64,000 bases of DNA from a bacterium (GTDB lineage: Bacteria; Auribacterota; Auribacteria; Auribacterales; Auribacteraceae): NCBI GenBank assembly GCA_018435605.1, contig JAHDNF010000005.1, positions 181,361 through 245,360 on the forward strand, given 5' to 3'. The first letter of the stretch is position 1. Each line of letters opens with the position of its first letter. Positions 17,598 to 27,862 of the stretch are shown piece by piece. The notes under the pieces were generated by a model. It had not been told where the DNA came from. It did no database searches and was given only the letters and a program-made list of their open reading frames with translations. The position numbers and the translations under genes are program-made.

Positions 17598-19607
17598 ATG
17601 CCCGCAAGAAAAAATATATCAAAACAGTTTTTGTCCTGTGTGGTAATGGCGTTTGGAGTAGTTGCTTTAAGCGGTGTTATGACAATGACCCCAATAGCCA
17701 ACTACGATATATGGTGGCATCTTAAGGCCGGCGAACTCATATCTGCTCAGCGTCATATACCGGTAGCAGACCCTTTTTCGTTCACCAGAGAGGGGGAACG
17801 ATGGGTAACGCACGAATGGCTTACGGAACTTATTTTTTACAGGGTATGGCGTGTATGGGGCGACAACGGGTTGATTGCTGTAAAAGCGCTACTTATATGC
17901 GCAGTACTGTTCGTGTTGTATTTGGCGGGACGACGGCGTACCGGCGTGAAGTTTATTATATTGGCTGTCGTACCGTTGTTTCTCCTGCTGGCAAGACACC
18001 GGTTTTTTGTGCGTCCGCACTTGTTTTCATTTCTGTTTTTTTCCTTGGAATACATGATTCTCGATTGTGTATCGGATGGAAAAATCTCGAAAAAATATCT
18101 GTGGTTTTTGCCGTTACTGTTTGTGTTTTGGGTTAACATTCACGGCGGATTCGTATACGGGATTGTCTTGTTTGGCATGTATACAGTCTGTCATGCGGTT
18201 AGCGAATACCGGCGGACATTTTCCTTTCCGCCTAAGTCCGGCATGTTTGCCGGTGTATTTCTCGCTACGCTCGTAGCATGTCTTGCGAATCCCAATGGGA
18301 TAGATGTATTTACTTATGGATTTACTATTTATAAAGAAGGGTATGTGGCCACAAATAACGAGTGGTTTTCGCCGTTTGCTCCCGAGATGCGCGCCCATAC
18401 GATGGTATACGTATATGTTGCCTATACTTTTAGCGTACTGATTGCCTGCATTGCGTGCTACAGGTATCTTAATTTAACCGATGTCGTTACCCTGCTTCTG
18501 TTTTTTTCGTTGTCCGTAAAATCCCAAAGGAATATACCTTACTTTGCTATGGTAAGCATACCTTTGCTGATTTTATTTCTCGACCGTTTCGGCAGGCTGT
18601 TAAAAAAATATCTGTCCGGGGACTGTTTGATTTTAGCCGGAAAATGGATTGTCATTGCGCTTGTATGGGTTGGCGTTATTCAGATCGCCCATAGCGGATA
18701 TCCTGTTGCGTTAAAAGACAAAGGCGCGGTCAAACCTGGCTTAGGAATAAATACCGCCGTACTGCCTGTGGTGGCGGTATCATTTTTGATGCGTCACGGC
18801 ATCTACGGCAACTGCTTCAATTCATATCATTTCGGCGGATACCTGCTGTTCAGAGGCTATCCTGATATCAGGGTGTTTATAGACGGCAGAGCCGATGTTT
18901 ACGGCAAACATTTGTATGCCGACTACCGCAAGTCGCTGGTTATCCCGTCATATTTCGAGCAGTTCGAGAAACAGTATTCATTTGATATCGCGTTTTTGTC
19001 TTTGGAGGAAAGCGACGCCCCATTGCACCGGCATCTGTGGAATGACCCTTCGTGGAACCTGATCTATTTTGACGATATGGCCTTGATATACGTGAAGTCT
19101 GTCGGACGGTTTTCTCGTCTTATAGACCGTTTTGCCTTTAGGGCAGTGCATCCGCTGTTGAACGATGTGTATGAAGAAAGCCTTCGCACGAATAGCGCTC
19201 AGATTGTGGACGAACTGAATCGGGCGTTGTCGCTAAATCACCAAACGGGGTCGGTTTATGTGCGCCTTGCGAGGATATACCGCAACGAGAAAAAGTTTCA
19301 AGAGGCCGAATCGCTTTTGATTGCGGGGCTTAATAATTGTCCGGGCAATTATCTTATAATAAATCAGCTTGGGTTGGTTTACCTGAATCAGAAAAATTTT
19401 TTACAGGCGCAAAGATATTTTTCCAAGGCGATCCGTATAAACAAATATCAGCCGCAAGCATACGGAAATCTGGCGTTAACTTATTTTGAACAGGGACGCT
19501 TAAAACAGGCGAAAATTTTTTTTAAGAAAGTACTGCGGTTCAATCCGGAGGACACGTTTGCCCTGTCTGCCGTCAAGCAAATAGATAACGAGTTGTCCGC
19601 GCGGTAA
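17598..19607 (+). CDS. Polytopic membrane protein with C-terminal TPR domain (GT-C-like)
   Basis: 669 residues. The first ~520 hold about ten hydrophobic segments with an early NYDIWWHLKAGE motif after the first transmembrane helix. An Asp/Glu-containing loop at that place is typical of GT-C glycosyltransferases such as the PMT/GT39 group, which use polyprenyl-phosphate sugars. From ~540 to the end are about three TPR units (GSVYVRLARIY, YLIINQLGLVYL, PQAYGNLALTYF). AAGGA lies just upstream of the ATG. The gene stands alone between a divergent regulator and the sulfur block. The exact family is not certain. A role in cell-envelope or S-layer glycosylation is an inference from fold and topology. 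Confidence 0.6.
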   Translation: MPARKNISKQFLSCVVMAFGVVALSGVMTMTPIANYDIWWHLKAGELISAQRHIPVADPFSFTREGERWVTHEWLTELIFYRVWRVWGDNGLIAVKALLICAVLFVLYLAGRRRTGVKFIILAVVPLFLLLARHRFFVRPHLFSFLFFSLEYMILDCVSDGKISKKYLWFLPLLFVFWVNIHGGFVYGIVLFGMYTVCHAVSEYRRTFSFPPKSGMFAGVFLATLVACLANPNGIDVFTYGFTIYKEGYVATNNEWFSPFAPEMRAHTMVYVYVAYTFSVLIACIACYRYLNLTDVVTLLLFFSLSVKSQRNIPYFAMVSIPLLILFLDRFGRLLKKYLSGDCLILAGKWIVIALVWVGVIQIAHSGYPVALKDKGAVKPGLGINTAVLPVVAVSFLMRHGIYGNCFNSYHFGGYLLFRGYPDIRVFIDGRADVYGKHLYADYRKSLVIPSYFEQFEKQYSFDIAFLSLEESDAPLHRHLWNDPSWNLIYFDDMALIYVKSVGRFSRLIDRFAFRAVHPLLNDVYEESLRTNSAQIVDELNRALSLNHQTGSVYVRLARIYRNEKKFQEAESLLIAGLNNCPGNYLIINQLGLVYLNQKNFLQAQRYFSKAIRINKYQPQAYGNLALTYFEQGRLKQAKIFFKKVLRFNPEDTFALSAVKQIDNELSAR

Positions 19608-19804
19608 GAAAATCGAAAAATTTTTATGAAATATACGAATGTATATTATGAATAATTTTACCTGTTAGACAGCTATGATTTTCTAATTCAAAGAAAAGAT
19701 TGAAGATTTGAAGTTAGAAAAAAGTATCCAAAGATCATCCTCTATTTGATTTATACAATGTATAAAAAAATAATTCCCGATAAAAATGGAGTAAGAAAAA
19801 AATT

Positions 19805-19836
19805 GATTTTCCAGAGATATCCTACTATTATAGTAT
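19805..19836 (+). promoter_or_regulatory. Promoter and palindrome upstream of the Rrf2 regulator
   Basis: TTGATT (19803-19808) and TATTAT (19826-19831) form a promoter with a 17-bp spacer. A perfect palindrome TACTAT-T-ATAGTA (19823-19835) covers the -10. The palindrome starts within ATCCTA, as does the larger inverted repeat upstream of the sulfur operon. This suggests autoregulation by the Rrf2 protein (inference). Confidence 0.45.
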
Positions 19837-19882
19837 GTAATATATCTTTTATTTTAAAATGCAAAAAAGGAATGTCCGGACA

Positions 19883-20326
19883 ATGATAAAAATTTCTACC
19901 AAAGGGCGATATGCGGCGAGGTTCATGCTTTATCTGGCTGTAAATTCAAAACAGAACCCTATTTTGCTTAGGGAAATTGCGCACAACGAAGGCGTTTCCG
20001 AAGGGTATCTTGAACATGTGATACCACTGCTCAAAAGTGCCGGATTGATTATATCGAGCCGAGGGGCAAAAGGCGGTTATGCGTTATCGCGCCAACCTGA
20101 GAATATAACCTTGCTGGAAATAATAGAAGCTACCGAAGGGCCGATACAGCTTGTGGAATGTGTCGCTCCGAATTCTCAATGCGAAAAAATAAGCGTATGC
20201 GTTACCAGAAGTATATGGAAAAAGCTGTCCGATGATATGTCCAAGTCGCTAAAGAATATTAGCCTCAAAGACATGATGGATATGTATGAAAACAACAACC
20301 GGCTGGTGCAGGATTATGTTATCTGA
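19883..20326 (+). CDS. Rrf2-family transcriptional regulator, probably of sulfur/cysteine metabolism
   Basis: 147 residues starting MIKISTKGRYAARFML, the usual Rrf2 opening. A winged helix-turn-helix follows (REIAHNEGVSEGYLEHVIPLL, then SRGAKGGYAL, the wing). Three cysteines at the IscR-like cluster position read C-x6-C-x5-C (VECVAPNSQCEKISVC), so a [2Fe-2S] cluster is possible; CymR-type regulators lack it. An upstream in-frame ATG at 19859 would add eight residues. Rrf2 proteins include IscR (Fe-S), NsrR (nitric oxide) and CymR (cysteine). The gene sits just before a block of methionine, cysteine and thiolation genes, with an inverted repeat across that block's promoter, so control of sulfur genes is the best guess. 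Confidence 0.88.
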   Translation: MIKISTKGRYAARFMLYLAVNSKQNPILLREIAHNEGVSEGYLEHVIPLLKSAGLIISSRGAKGGYALSRQPENITLLEIIEATEGPIQLVECVAPNSQCEKISVCVTRSIWKKLSDDMSKSLKNISLKDMMDMYENNNRLVQDYVI

Positions 20327-20688
20327 TTCAATCTACAGTAACCCCCCGCCGGATTTTCAATACACGACCATGACAGCTTCGATCCCTTCCGCAAAAGATC
20401 TCGGTAAATCATGACGTTTTTATAAAGATTAAAAAGCTGAAAAATTTTTATTGACAAATCCTATTAATTTGATAGGATTAATAGGAAAAGAAACAGTGTA
20501 ACTAAAAAATAAAAGAAATGACAACATGAAATTAATCCTAGAATATTTCAAAAGATATATAGAGCCGCCAGCTAAAATAAAGCTGAAATTCAAACATGCA
20601 AAAGCGATGTGTCGCACATTATCTTCACTTTGATTGATTTGGTTTAAGACGGTATTTACTATTCAAAGAAATGAAGGGATGTGTGGTC
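20327..20688 (+). other. Intergenic region before the sulfur operon
   Basis: It holds the promoter/operator at 20451-20486 and a transcribed leader of about 200 nt. I see no SAM or other riboswitch and no clear terminator for the Rrf2 gene. A short minus-strand open frame here has no ribosome site and is not called. Confidence 0.5.
20451..20486 (+). promoter_or_regulatory. Promoter of the sulfur operon with overlapping inverted-repeat operator
   Basis: TTGACA (20451-20456) and TAGGAT (20473-20478) form a promoter with a 16-bp spacer. A perfect 10-bp inverted repeat, TCCTATTAAT (20459-20468) and ATTAATAGGA (20477-20486), with an 8-bp centre, spans the spacer and -10. A protein bound here would block RNA polymerase. 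The adjacent Rrf2 regulator is the natural candidate. Confidence 0.65.
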
Positions 20689-22870
<2,182 letters not shown>

Positions 22871-22998
22871 GGAACTGAGAAAGCAATATACTGCGGTAAT
22901 CATATATTATGCGGGCGCGGATTATATAAGTTATGAAATTCTGGGGGGCTTTTCGCGCCCGCACAGATTGGATTGCCGTTTTACTGAAAGGACAAATA

Positions 22999-24375
22999 AT
23001 GGCGCGGTTTGATAATATTCTCAAAGCCATAGGCAGAACTCCTTTATTGCGGCTTAACAATATCGCAAAAGAAATCGAGTCTGAAATATACGTCAAAGCG
23101 GAATTCCTCAATCCGGGAGGAAGCGTAAAAGACCGCATCGGGCTTAAAATGATTGAAGCCGCTGAACGGGAAGGAAAACTCAAATCCGGCGGAACGATTA
23201 TCGAAGCTACTGCTGGAAACACCGGCGTAGGTTTGGCGTTGGTAGCGGCGGTCAAAGGATACCGTTGTATATTTGTTATGCCGGATAAAATGAGTCAGGA
23301 CAAGATTAATCTGCTCAAAGCGTACGGAGCGGAAGTTGTAGTTACGCCTACGTCCGTCGCTCCGGATTCGCCGGAAAGCTATAACGGGGTTGCGGACAGG
23401 CTGGCCAAAGAAATACCAAACGCTTACCGTCCCAATCAGTTCGAAAATCCTAACAACCCGTTGGCTCATTATATGACTACCGGTCCGGAAATATGGGAAG
23501 ATTCCGACGGAAAGATAGACGTTTTTGTAGCGGGTATGGGCACCGGCGGAACAATATCCGGAACCGCCCGGTATCTGAAAGAAAAAAATTCTGATATTAC
23601 AATTGTCGGCGCAGACCCTCAGGGGTCTATATTGTCAGGCGATACGCCCCGGTCATATAAAGTTGAAGGTATCGGCGAGGATTTTATCCCTAAGACATTC
23701 AACCGTCAGGTTGTGGATGAGATGATACGAGTTTCCGATAAGGAATCGTTCAATACCGCGAGGCGTTTAGCCAGAGAAGAAGGTATGCTTGTCGGCGGTT
23801 CCGCAGGCACCGCGATGACCGCGGCGCTCAAATATGCAGGGCGACTTGAACAGCCTAAATATATCGTTGTGCTTTTGCCTGATACCGGCAGGAACTATAT
23901 CAACCGGATATTTTCAGACCAGTGGATGCAGGAGAACGGATTCTGGGAAGGCAAAAAATCAAGCCGGACAGCCATAAAGGATATCTTGCATCTTAAACAT
24001 AGCCTGCCGAGCTTGATTTCCGTTTCGCCCAATGACAAAGTTATTCGGGCTGTGTCTCTTATACAGGAACATAATATTTCTCAGCTACCGGTGGTTTCCG
24101 GAAAAGAAATCGTAGGCAGTTTGAACGAAGCGTCTATCATGCAACTTCTGCATGACGGAATAGATTTTGAAAGACAGGATATAGCAACGGTTATGGGAAA
24201 ACCTCTTCCGTCTCTGGATGAGAGAACCGATGTGTCGGAGGCGTACAGGGTACTTCTATCCGGCGCAACCGGAATTGTTGTCAAACAGGATAATGTTCCG
24301 GTAGGTTTGATTACCAGAGCGGATTTGGTCGCATACTGGATATCACAAAAAAAGGAAGACTCCGATGGAATTTGA
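22999..24375 (+). CDS. cbs: Cystathionine beta-synthase with C-terminal CBS pair
   Basis: 458 residues. The N-terminal ~330 are a fold-type II PLP synthase: IGRTPLLRLN, PLP lysine in GGSVKDRIG (K44), the ATAGNTG substrate loop, and the GMGTGGTISG phosphate loop. Residues ~335-455 form a pair of CBS domains that usually bind adenosyl ligands. The CBS pair favours serine plus homocysteine to cystathionine over plain cysteine synthase, but OASS activity cannot be excluded. I chose the ATG at 22999 with AAAGGA before it; an upstream frame extension of 22 residues lacks homology. The next gene begins 11 nt inside this one, so they are translationally coupled. Confidence 0.88.
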   Translation: MARFDNILKAIGRTPLLRLNNIAKEIESEIYVKAEFLNPGGSVKDRIGLKMIEAAEREGKLKSGGTIIEATAGNTGVGLALVAAVKGYRCIFVMPDKMSQDKINLLKAYGAEVVVTPTSVAPDSPESYNGVADRLAKEIPNAYRPNQFENPNNPLAHYMTTGPEIWEDSDGKIDVFVAGMGTGGTISGTARYLKEKNSDITIVGADPQGSILSGDTPRSYKVEGIGEDFIPKTFNRQVVDEMIRVSDKESFNTARRLAREEGMLVGGSAGTAMTAALKYAGRLEQPKYIVVLLPDTGRNYINRIFSDQWMQENGFWEGKKSSRTAIKDILHLKHSLPSLISVSPNDKVIRAVSLIQEHNISQLPVVSGKEIVGSLNEASIMQLLHDGIDFERQDIATVMGKPLPSLDERTDVSEAYRVLLSGATGIVVKQDNVPVGLITRADLVAYWISQKKEDSDGI

Positions 24376-25507
24376 AACCAGAGCAATACACGACGGGCAG
24401 TCGCCAGACACCCAAACCGGCGCGGTCATCGTACCGGTCTACCAGACATCCACATACCGGCAGTCAGCGGTCGGCAAACATAAAGGATACGAATATTCAC
24501 GGACAGGCAACCCTACGCGCCATGCACTGGAGGTTGTTCTTGCGTCACTGGAAGAAGGCAAATACGGGCTTGCTTTTGCTTCAGGAGTGGCGGCCACTAC
24601 CGCGGTATTCAGCCTGTTGAAAAGCGGCGACCATGTTGTTGCCGGCGACGACATATACGGCGGTACGTACCGTATTTTTGAAAAAGTGTTCAAGAAATGG
24701 GGGTTATCGGTCAGTTATGCCGATGTCGACGACCCCGATTCTTTTGAGAAAGCGATACGTGAAAACACCAAGTTAATCTGGCTGGAAACACCGACAAACC
24801 CGCTTCTTAAAATTATCGATATACAGCATGTATCTTCTATCGCTCGCAAGCGGGGCATTCTTGTTGCCGTGGACAATACTTTTGCAAGCCCATATTTCCA
24901 AAGGCCTCTTTTACTGGGCGCAGATATTGTTGTGCACAGTACAACGAAGTATATCGCCGGCCACAGCGACATAATAGGCGGAGCCGTCGTGGTGAACGAC
25001 GCGGCGTTGTACGAGGAATTGAAGTATTATCAAAACGCTACCGGCGCTGTCCCAGGCCCGTGGGATTGCTGGCTGGTTCTAAGAGGTCTTAAAACGCTGG
25101 CGATACGGATGAAAGCTCACGAACAGAACGCTGTGTATCTGGCGGAATACCTTTCAGGGCATCCAAAGGTAGCGCGGGTTGATTATCCGGGATTAACATC
25201 GAGCGCGAACTATAAAATCGCCAAAAGACAAATGACCGGATTCGGCGGAATGATAGGCGTTGAAATCAAAGGCGGACGCGAGCAAGTGGATAAGTTGTTC
25301 GCTAATCTGCATCTTTTTGCACTGGCGGAAAGTCTGGGAGGCGTGGAGTCTCTTATTTCATATCCATACGAAATGACCCACGGATCAATGCCGGTTGAGG
25401 AAAGATTGAAACGAGGCATAACCGACAATTTTGTAAGGATCTCGGTGGGTATCGAAAACAAACTGGATTTAAAAAAAGATATTTCCGCGGGGTTATCCGC
25501 AATATAA
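24365..25507 (+). CDS. Cystathionine gamma-lyase / gamma-synthase
   Basis: A 380-residue fold-type I PLP enzyme. FETRAIHDGQ opens the protein, with YEYSRTGNPTR (phosphate-binding Tyr/Arg), FASGVAA, ETPTNPL, and the PLP lysine in HSTTKYIAGHSD (K195). Gamma-lyase makes cysteine from cystathionine; gamma-synthase makes cystathionine from an activated homoserine and cysteine. The two cannot be separated by eye. Coupling to the cystathionine beta-synthase gene (11-nt overlap, AAGGAAG ribosome site) favours the lyase and a complete reverse transsulfuration route. Confidence 0.88.
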   Translation: MEFETRAIHDGQSPDTQTGAVIVPVYQTSTYRQSAVGKHKGYEYSRTGNPTRHALEVVLASLEEGKYGLAFASGVAATTAVFSLLKSGDHVVAGDDIYGGTYRIFEKVFKKWGLSVSYADVDDPDSFEKAIRENTKLIWLETPTNPLLKIIDIQHVSSIARKRGILVAVDNTFASPYFQRPLLLGADIVVHSTTKYIAGHSDIIGGAVVVNDAALYEELKYYQNATGAVPGPWDCWLVLRGLKTLAIRMKAHEQNAVYLAEYLSGHPKVARVDYPGLTSSANYKIAKRQMTGFGGMIGVEIKGGREQVDKLFANLHLFALAESLGGVESLISYPYEMTHGSMPVEERLKRGITDNFVRISVGIENKLDLKKDISAGLSAI

Positions 25508-25623
25508 CCAAGATGGACAACTGATGGTAACGCCGAGATTTAAAACAAAGAGTATTTGGATAAACCGTTTTTATTTCATCAGATTTATTCTTATCAAATG
25601 TCAACCTTTGCAGGATGTGGTTT

Positions 25624-25887
25624 ATGATCTCAAAAAAGATTTATTTGCGGGAAATACATGGGCTTCATGCGCGTCCGGTGGCAAAACTCGTACAGAAATG
25701 TAAGAATTTTGAGAGTAAAATCACAATATGTAAAGGTTGCGAAAAAGCGGACGGATGTTCGGTTTTAGAGCTTCTTATGCTTGGAGCGACAGAAGGAGTC
25801 GAACTGGAAATTATAGCTGTAGGAAATGATGAAAATCAGGCTGTCGAGGAAATAACCGAATTGTTCGAGAACGGATCGGGAATTTAA
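25624..25887 (+). CDS. ptsH: HPr phosphocarrier protein
   Basis: 87 residues, the usual HPr length. With the start at 25624, the active-site His in HGLHARP is residue 15 and the regulatory Ser in DGCSVLELL is residue 46, exactly the canonical numbering. This supports the start over the ATG nine bases upstream, and GCAGGA lies at a good distance. HPr takes phosphate from enzyme I on His15. Ser46 is the target of HPr kinase/phosphorylase where that exists. No enzyme I, EII or HPr kinase gene is near; its neighbours are sulfur genes. It has four Cys (26, 36, 39, 45), many for an HPr. Confidence 0.85.
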   Translation: MISKKIYLREIHGLHARPVAKLVQKCKNFESKITICKGCEKADGCSVLELLMLGATEGVELEIIAVGNDENQAVEEITELFENGSGI

Positions 25888-25905
25888 AAAACAAGGGGGG
25901 AACAG

Positions 25906-26679
25906 ATGTTTAAAAGAATTTCAGAAGCGCAGGTCAGCAGGGCAATAATAACAGAATTCAACAATTGGTTGTCGGATTATGTCGTTTCCGATGTTATTAT
26001 TGTAGGAGGAGGCCCAAGCGGGCTTATAGCCGCAAGAGAACTCGCCTTGAGCGGAAAGAAAACACTGGTTGTGGAGAGTAATAATTATATAGGCGGCGGG
26101 TTCTGGATAGGCGGATACCTTATGAACACATTGACGTTCAGGTCGCCGTCGGAAAAAATATTGGATGAATTGAAAATTCCGTATCGGGAATTCGAAGAAG
26201 GGCTTTTTGTAGCCGACGGGCCTAGCGCATGTTCAAAACTTATATCCGCTACCTGTGATGCCGGAGCTAAAATACTTAATATGACTAAGTTCGATGACGT
26301 GGTTTTGCGCAATAATAAAGTCGAAGGTGTTGTTATAAATTGGACACCCGTATCGGCGCTACCCAGGGCTATTACTTGCGTTGACCCGATATCTCTGGAA
26401 TCTAAAGCGGTTGTCGACGCTACAGGACATGACGCCTGGGTATGCAGGAGCCTTGAAAAGAGAAAATTGATTGATATAGAAACCTACGGGCCTATGGATA
26501 TAAATGTATCTGAAGACGCGGTTGTTGAAAAAACCGGCGAGATTTTTCCCGGGTTATTTGTCTGCGGAATGTCAGTTTCAACTGTCTATGGAATACCCCG
26601 AATGGGCCCGACGTTCGGAAGCATGCTATATTCAGGTAAAAAAGCGGCTTCATCTATAAACGACTTCCTGAAAAACTAA
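25906..26679 (+). CDS. thi4: Thi4-family thiazole synthase
   Basis: 257 residues with an N-terminal FAD/NAD-type Rossmann loop (VIIVGGGPSGLIAARELA, then ESNNYIGGGFW). A TGHDAWVC segment and a C-terminal GIPRMGPTFGSMLYSGKKAA are typical of Thi4/archaeal Thi4. These enzymes make adenylated thiazole from NAD and glycine. At the sulfur-donor position (residue 158, in ITCVDP) this protein has Cys. Yeast THI4 has its sacrificial Cys here and archaeal sulfide-dependent enzymes have His. The gene lies 18 bp after HPr with a GGGGGG ribosome site, inside the sulfur operon. Confidence 0.85.
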   Translation: MFKRISEAQVSRAIITEFNNWLSDYVVSDVIIVGGGPSGLIAARELALSGKKTLVVESNNYIGGGFWIGGYLMNTLTFRSPSEKILDELKIPYREFEEGLFVADGPSACSKLISATCDAGAKILNMTKFDDVVLRNNKVEGVVINWTPVSALPRAITCVDPISLESKAVVDATGHDAWVCRSLEKRKLIDIETYGPMDINVSEDAVVEKTGEIFPGLFVCGMSVSTVYGIPRMGPTFGSMLYSGKKAASSINDFLKN

Positions 26680-26696
26680 TTTAAGTTCCCTGTTCC

Positions 26697-27764
26697 ATGA
26701 CTGCTAAAAAGCGCGTAATGATGGCTATGAGCGGCGGCGTTGATTCTTCTGTGGGTGCGTTCTTGCTAAAATCGGAAGGATATGACGTTGTCGGAGTAAC
26801 CATGTGTTTGGGAGTAAAGGAGGTGGGTTGTGACACGTCAAGCTGTTGCGGCCCTCAAGCGATTAAAGATGCAGGAAATGTCTGTTCCGGTATCGGTATT
26901 TCGCATTATATATTCGATTTTTCCCACATATTGGAAGCTAAGGTCATAAACAAATTTGTTTATGACTATTCGAATGGCATAACTCCAAACCCCTGCATCG
27001 AGTGCAACAGATCGTTAAAATTCGATGTTCTGCTCAAGCGAGCGATTGCCTTGGGCTTTGATTATCTCGCCACAGGACATTACGCGGCAATAAAACAGTC
27101 GGGAAATAAATATTTTCTTAAAAAAGCCGCGGATAAAACTAAAGATCAGACATATTTCCTTTATCCCATAAACTCCGAAAACCTGAAAAATATTTTGTTT
27201 CCTTTATGGAAATATACAAAAGAGGATGTCCGGCGGATAGCGAAAAAAAACGGAATCCCGGTTGCCGACAAAAAAGAAAGCCAAGATATCTGTTTTATTC
27301 CGGACGGCAACTTAAAAAAATTCTTCAGAAAACGGTTGGGCGATAACAAATCGGGGAATATAGTCGATTTACAAGGAAATGTTTTAGGGCGGCATACAGG
27401 AATTCATAATTATACCATAGGACAAAGAAAAGGCCTGGGGTTAAGTTCCGCCGAACCTTTATATGTGGTGTCTTTGGATTCAGAAAAAAACGAGGTTGTG
27501 TGCGGTAAAAAAAGCGATCTTGAAAAGCGTGTATTAATTGTGAATCGCCTAAATATGTTTATCGACAATATCACCTCAGTTAAATGCGACGCGAAGATAC
27601 GCTATGCCCATAATCCTGCGAAATGCAGTATTACAGCGAAAGACGAAGCCTTGGAAGTAATTTTTGACGAACCGCAAACAGCGATAACCCCGGGTCAATC
27701 CATCGTGTTTTACAAAGATGATATGGTAGCCGGCGGAGGAATTATAGAAAAAGTTTTAATTTAA
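26697..27764 (+). CDS. mnmA: tRNA-specific 2-thiouridylase MnmA
   Basis: 355 residues. The PP-loop SGGVDSS is at the N-terminus. The catalytic cysteines are in PNPCIECN and SQDICFIP, and YTIGQRKGLG marks the middle domain. It thiolates U34 of tRNAs for Lys, Glu and Gln using sulfur relayed from a cysteine desulfurase. A Cys cluster near residue 45 (CDTSSCCGP) is present in many MnmA proteins. The gene is 17 bp after thi4 and ends the operon. No clear Shine-Dalgarno precedes it, so translational coupling is possible. Confidence 0.93.
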   Translation: MTAKKRVMMAMSGGVDSSVGAFLLKSEGYDVVGVTMCLGVKEVGCDTSSCCGPQAIKDAGNVCSGIGISHYIFDFSHILEAKVINKFVYDYSNGITPNPCIECNRSLKFDVLLKRAIALGFDYLATGHYAAIKQSGNKYFLKKAADKTKDQTYFLYPINSENLKNILFPLWKYTKEDVRRIAKKNGIPVADKKESQDICFIPDGNLKKFFRKRLGDNKSGNIVDLQGNVLGRHTGIHNYTIGQRKGLGLSSAEPLYVVSLDSEKNEVVCGKKSDLEKRVLIVNRLNMFIDNITSVKCDAKIRYAHNPAKCSITAKDEALEVIFDEPQTAITPGQSIVFYKDDMVAGGGIIEKVLI

Positions 27765-27862
27765 CGCGCCTGCGGAAAATTAAAATCAGCTATCACTATG
27801 AACGTAGCGGCAAGGCTGTCTTTCGGTATCAATAAATATTCCTGACAATAATTATGCCGCAA

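Noticed and set aside
19630..19647. Perfect hairpin AATATAC-GAAT-GTATATT after the TPR membrane protein.
   Set aside because: The stem is only A/T with one G-C pair and is not followed by a T run, so a terminator call is not supported.
20429..20617. Short minus-strand ORF in the sulfur-operon leader.
   Set aside because: It overlaps the promoter/operator, has no ribosome site and no recognisable product.
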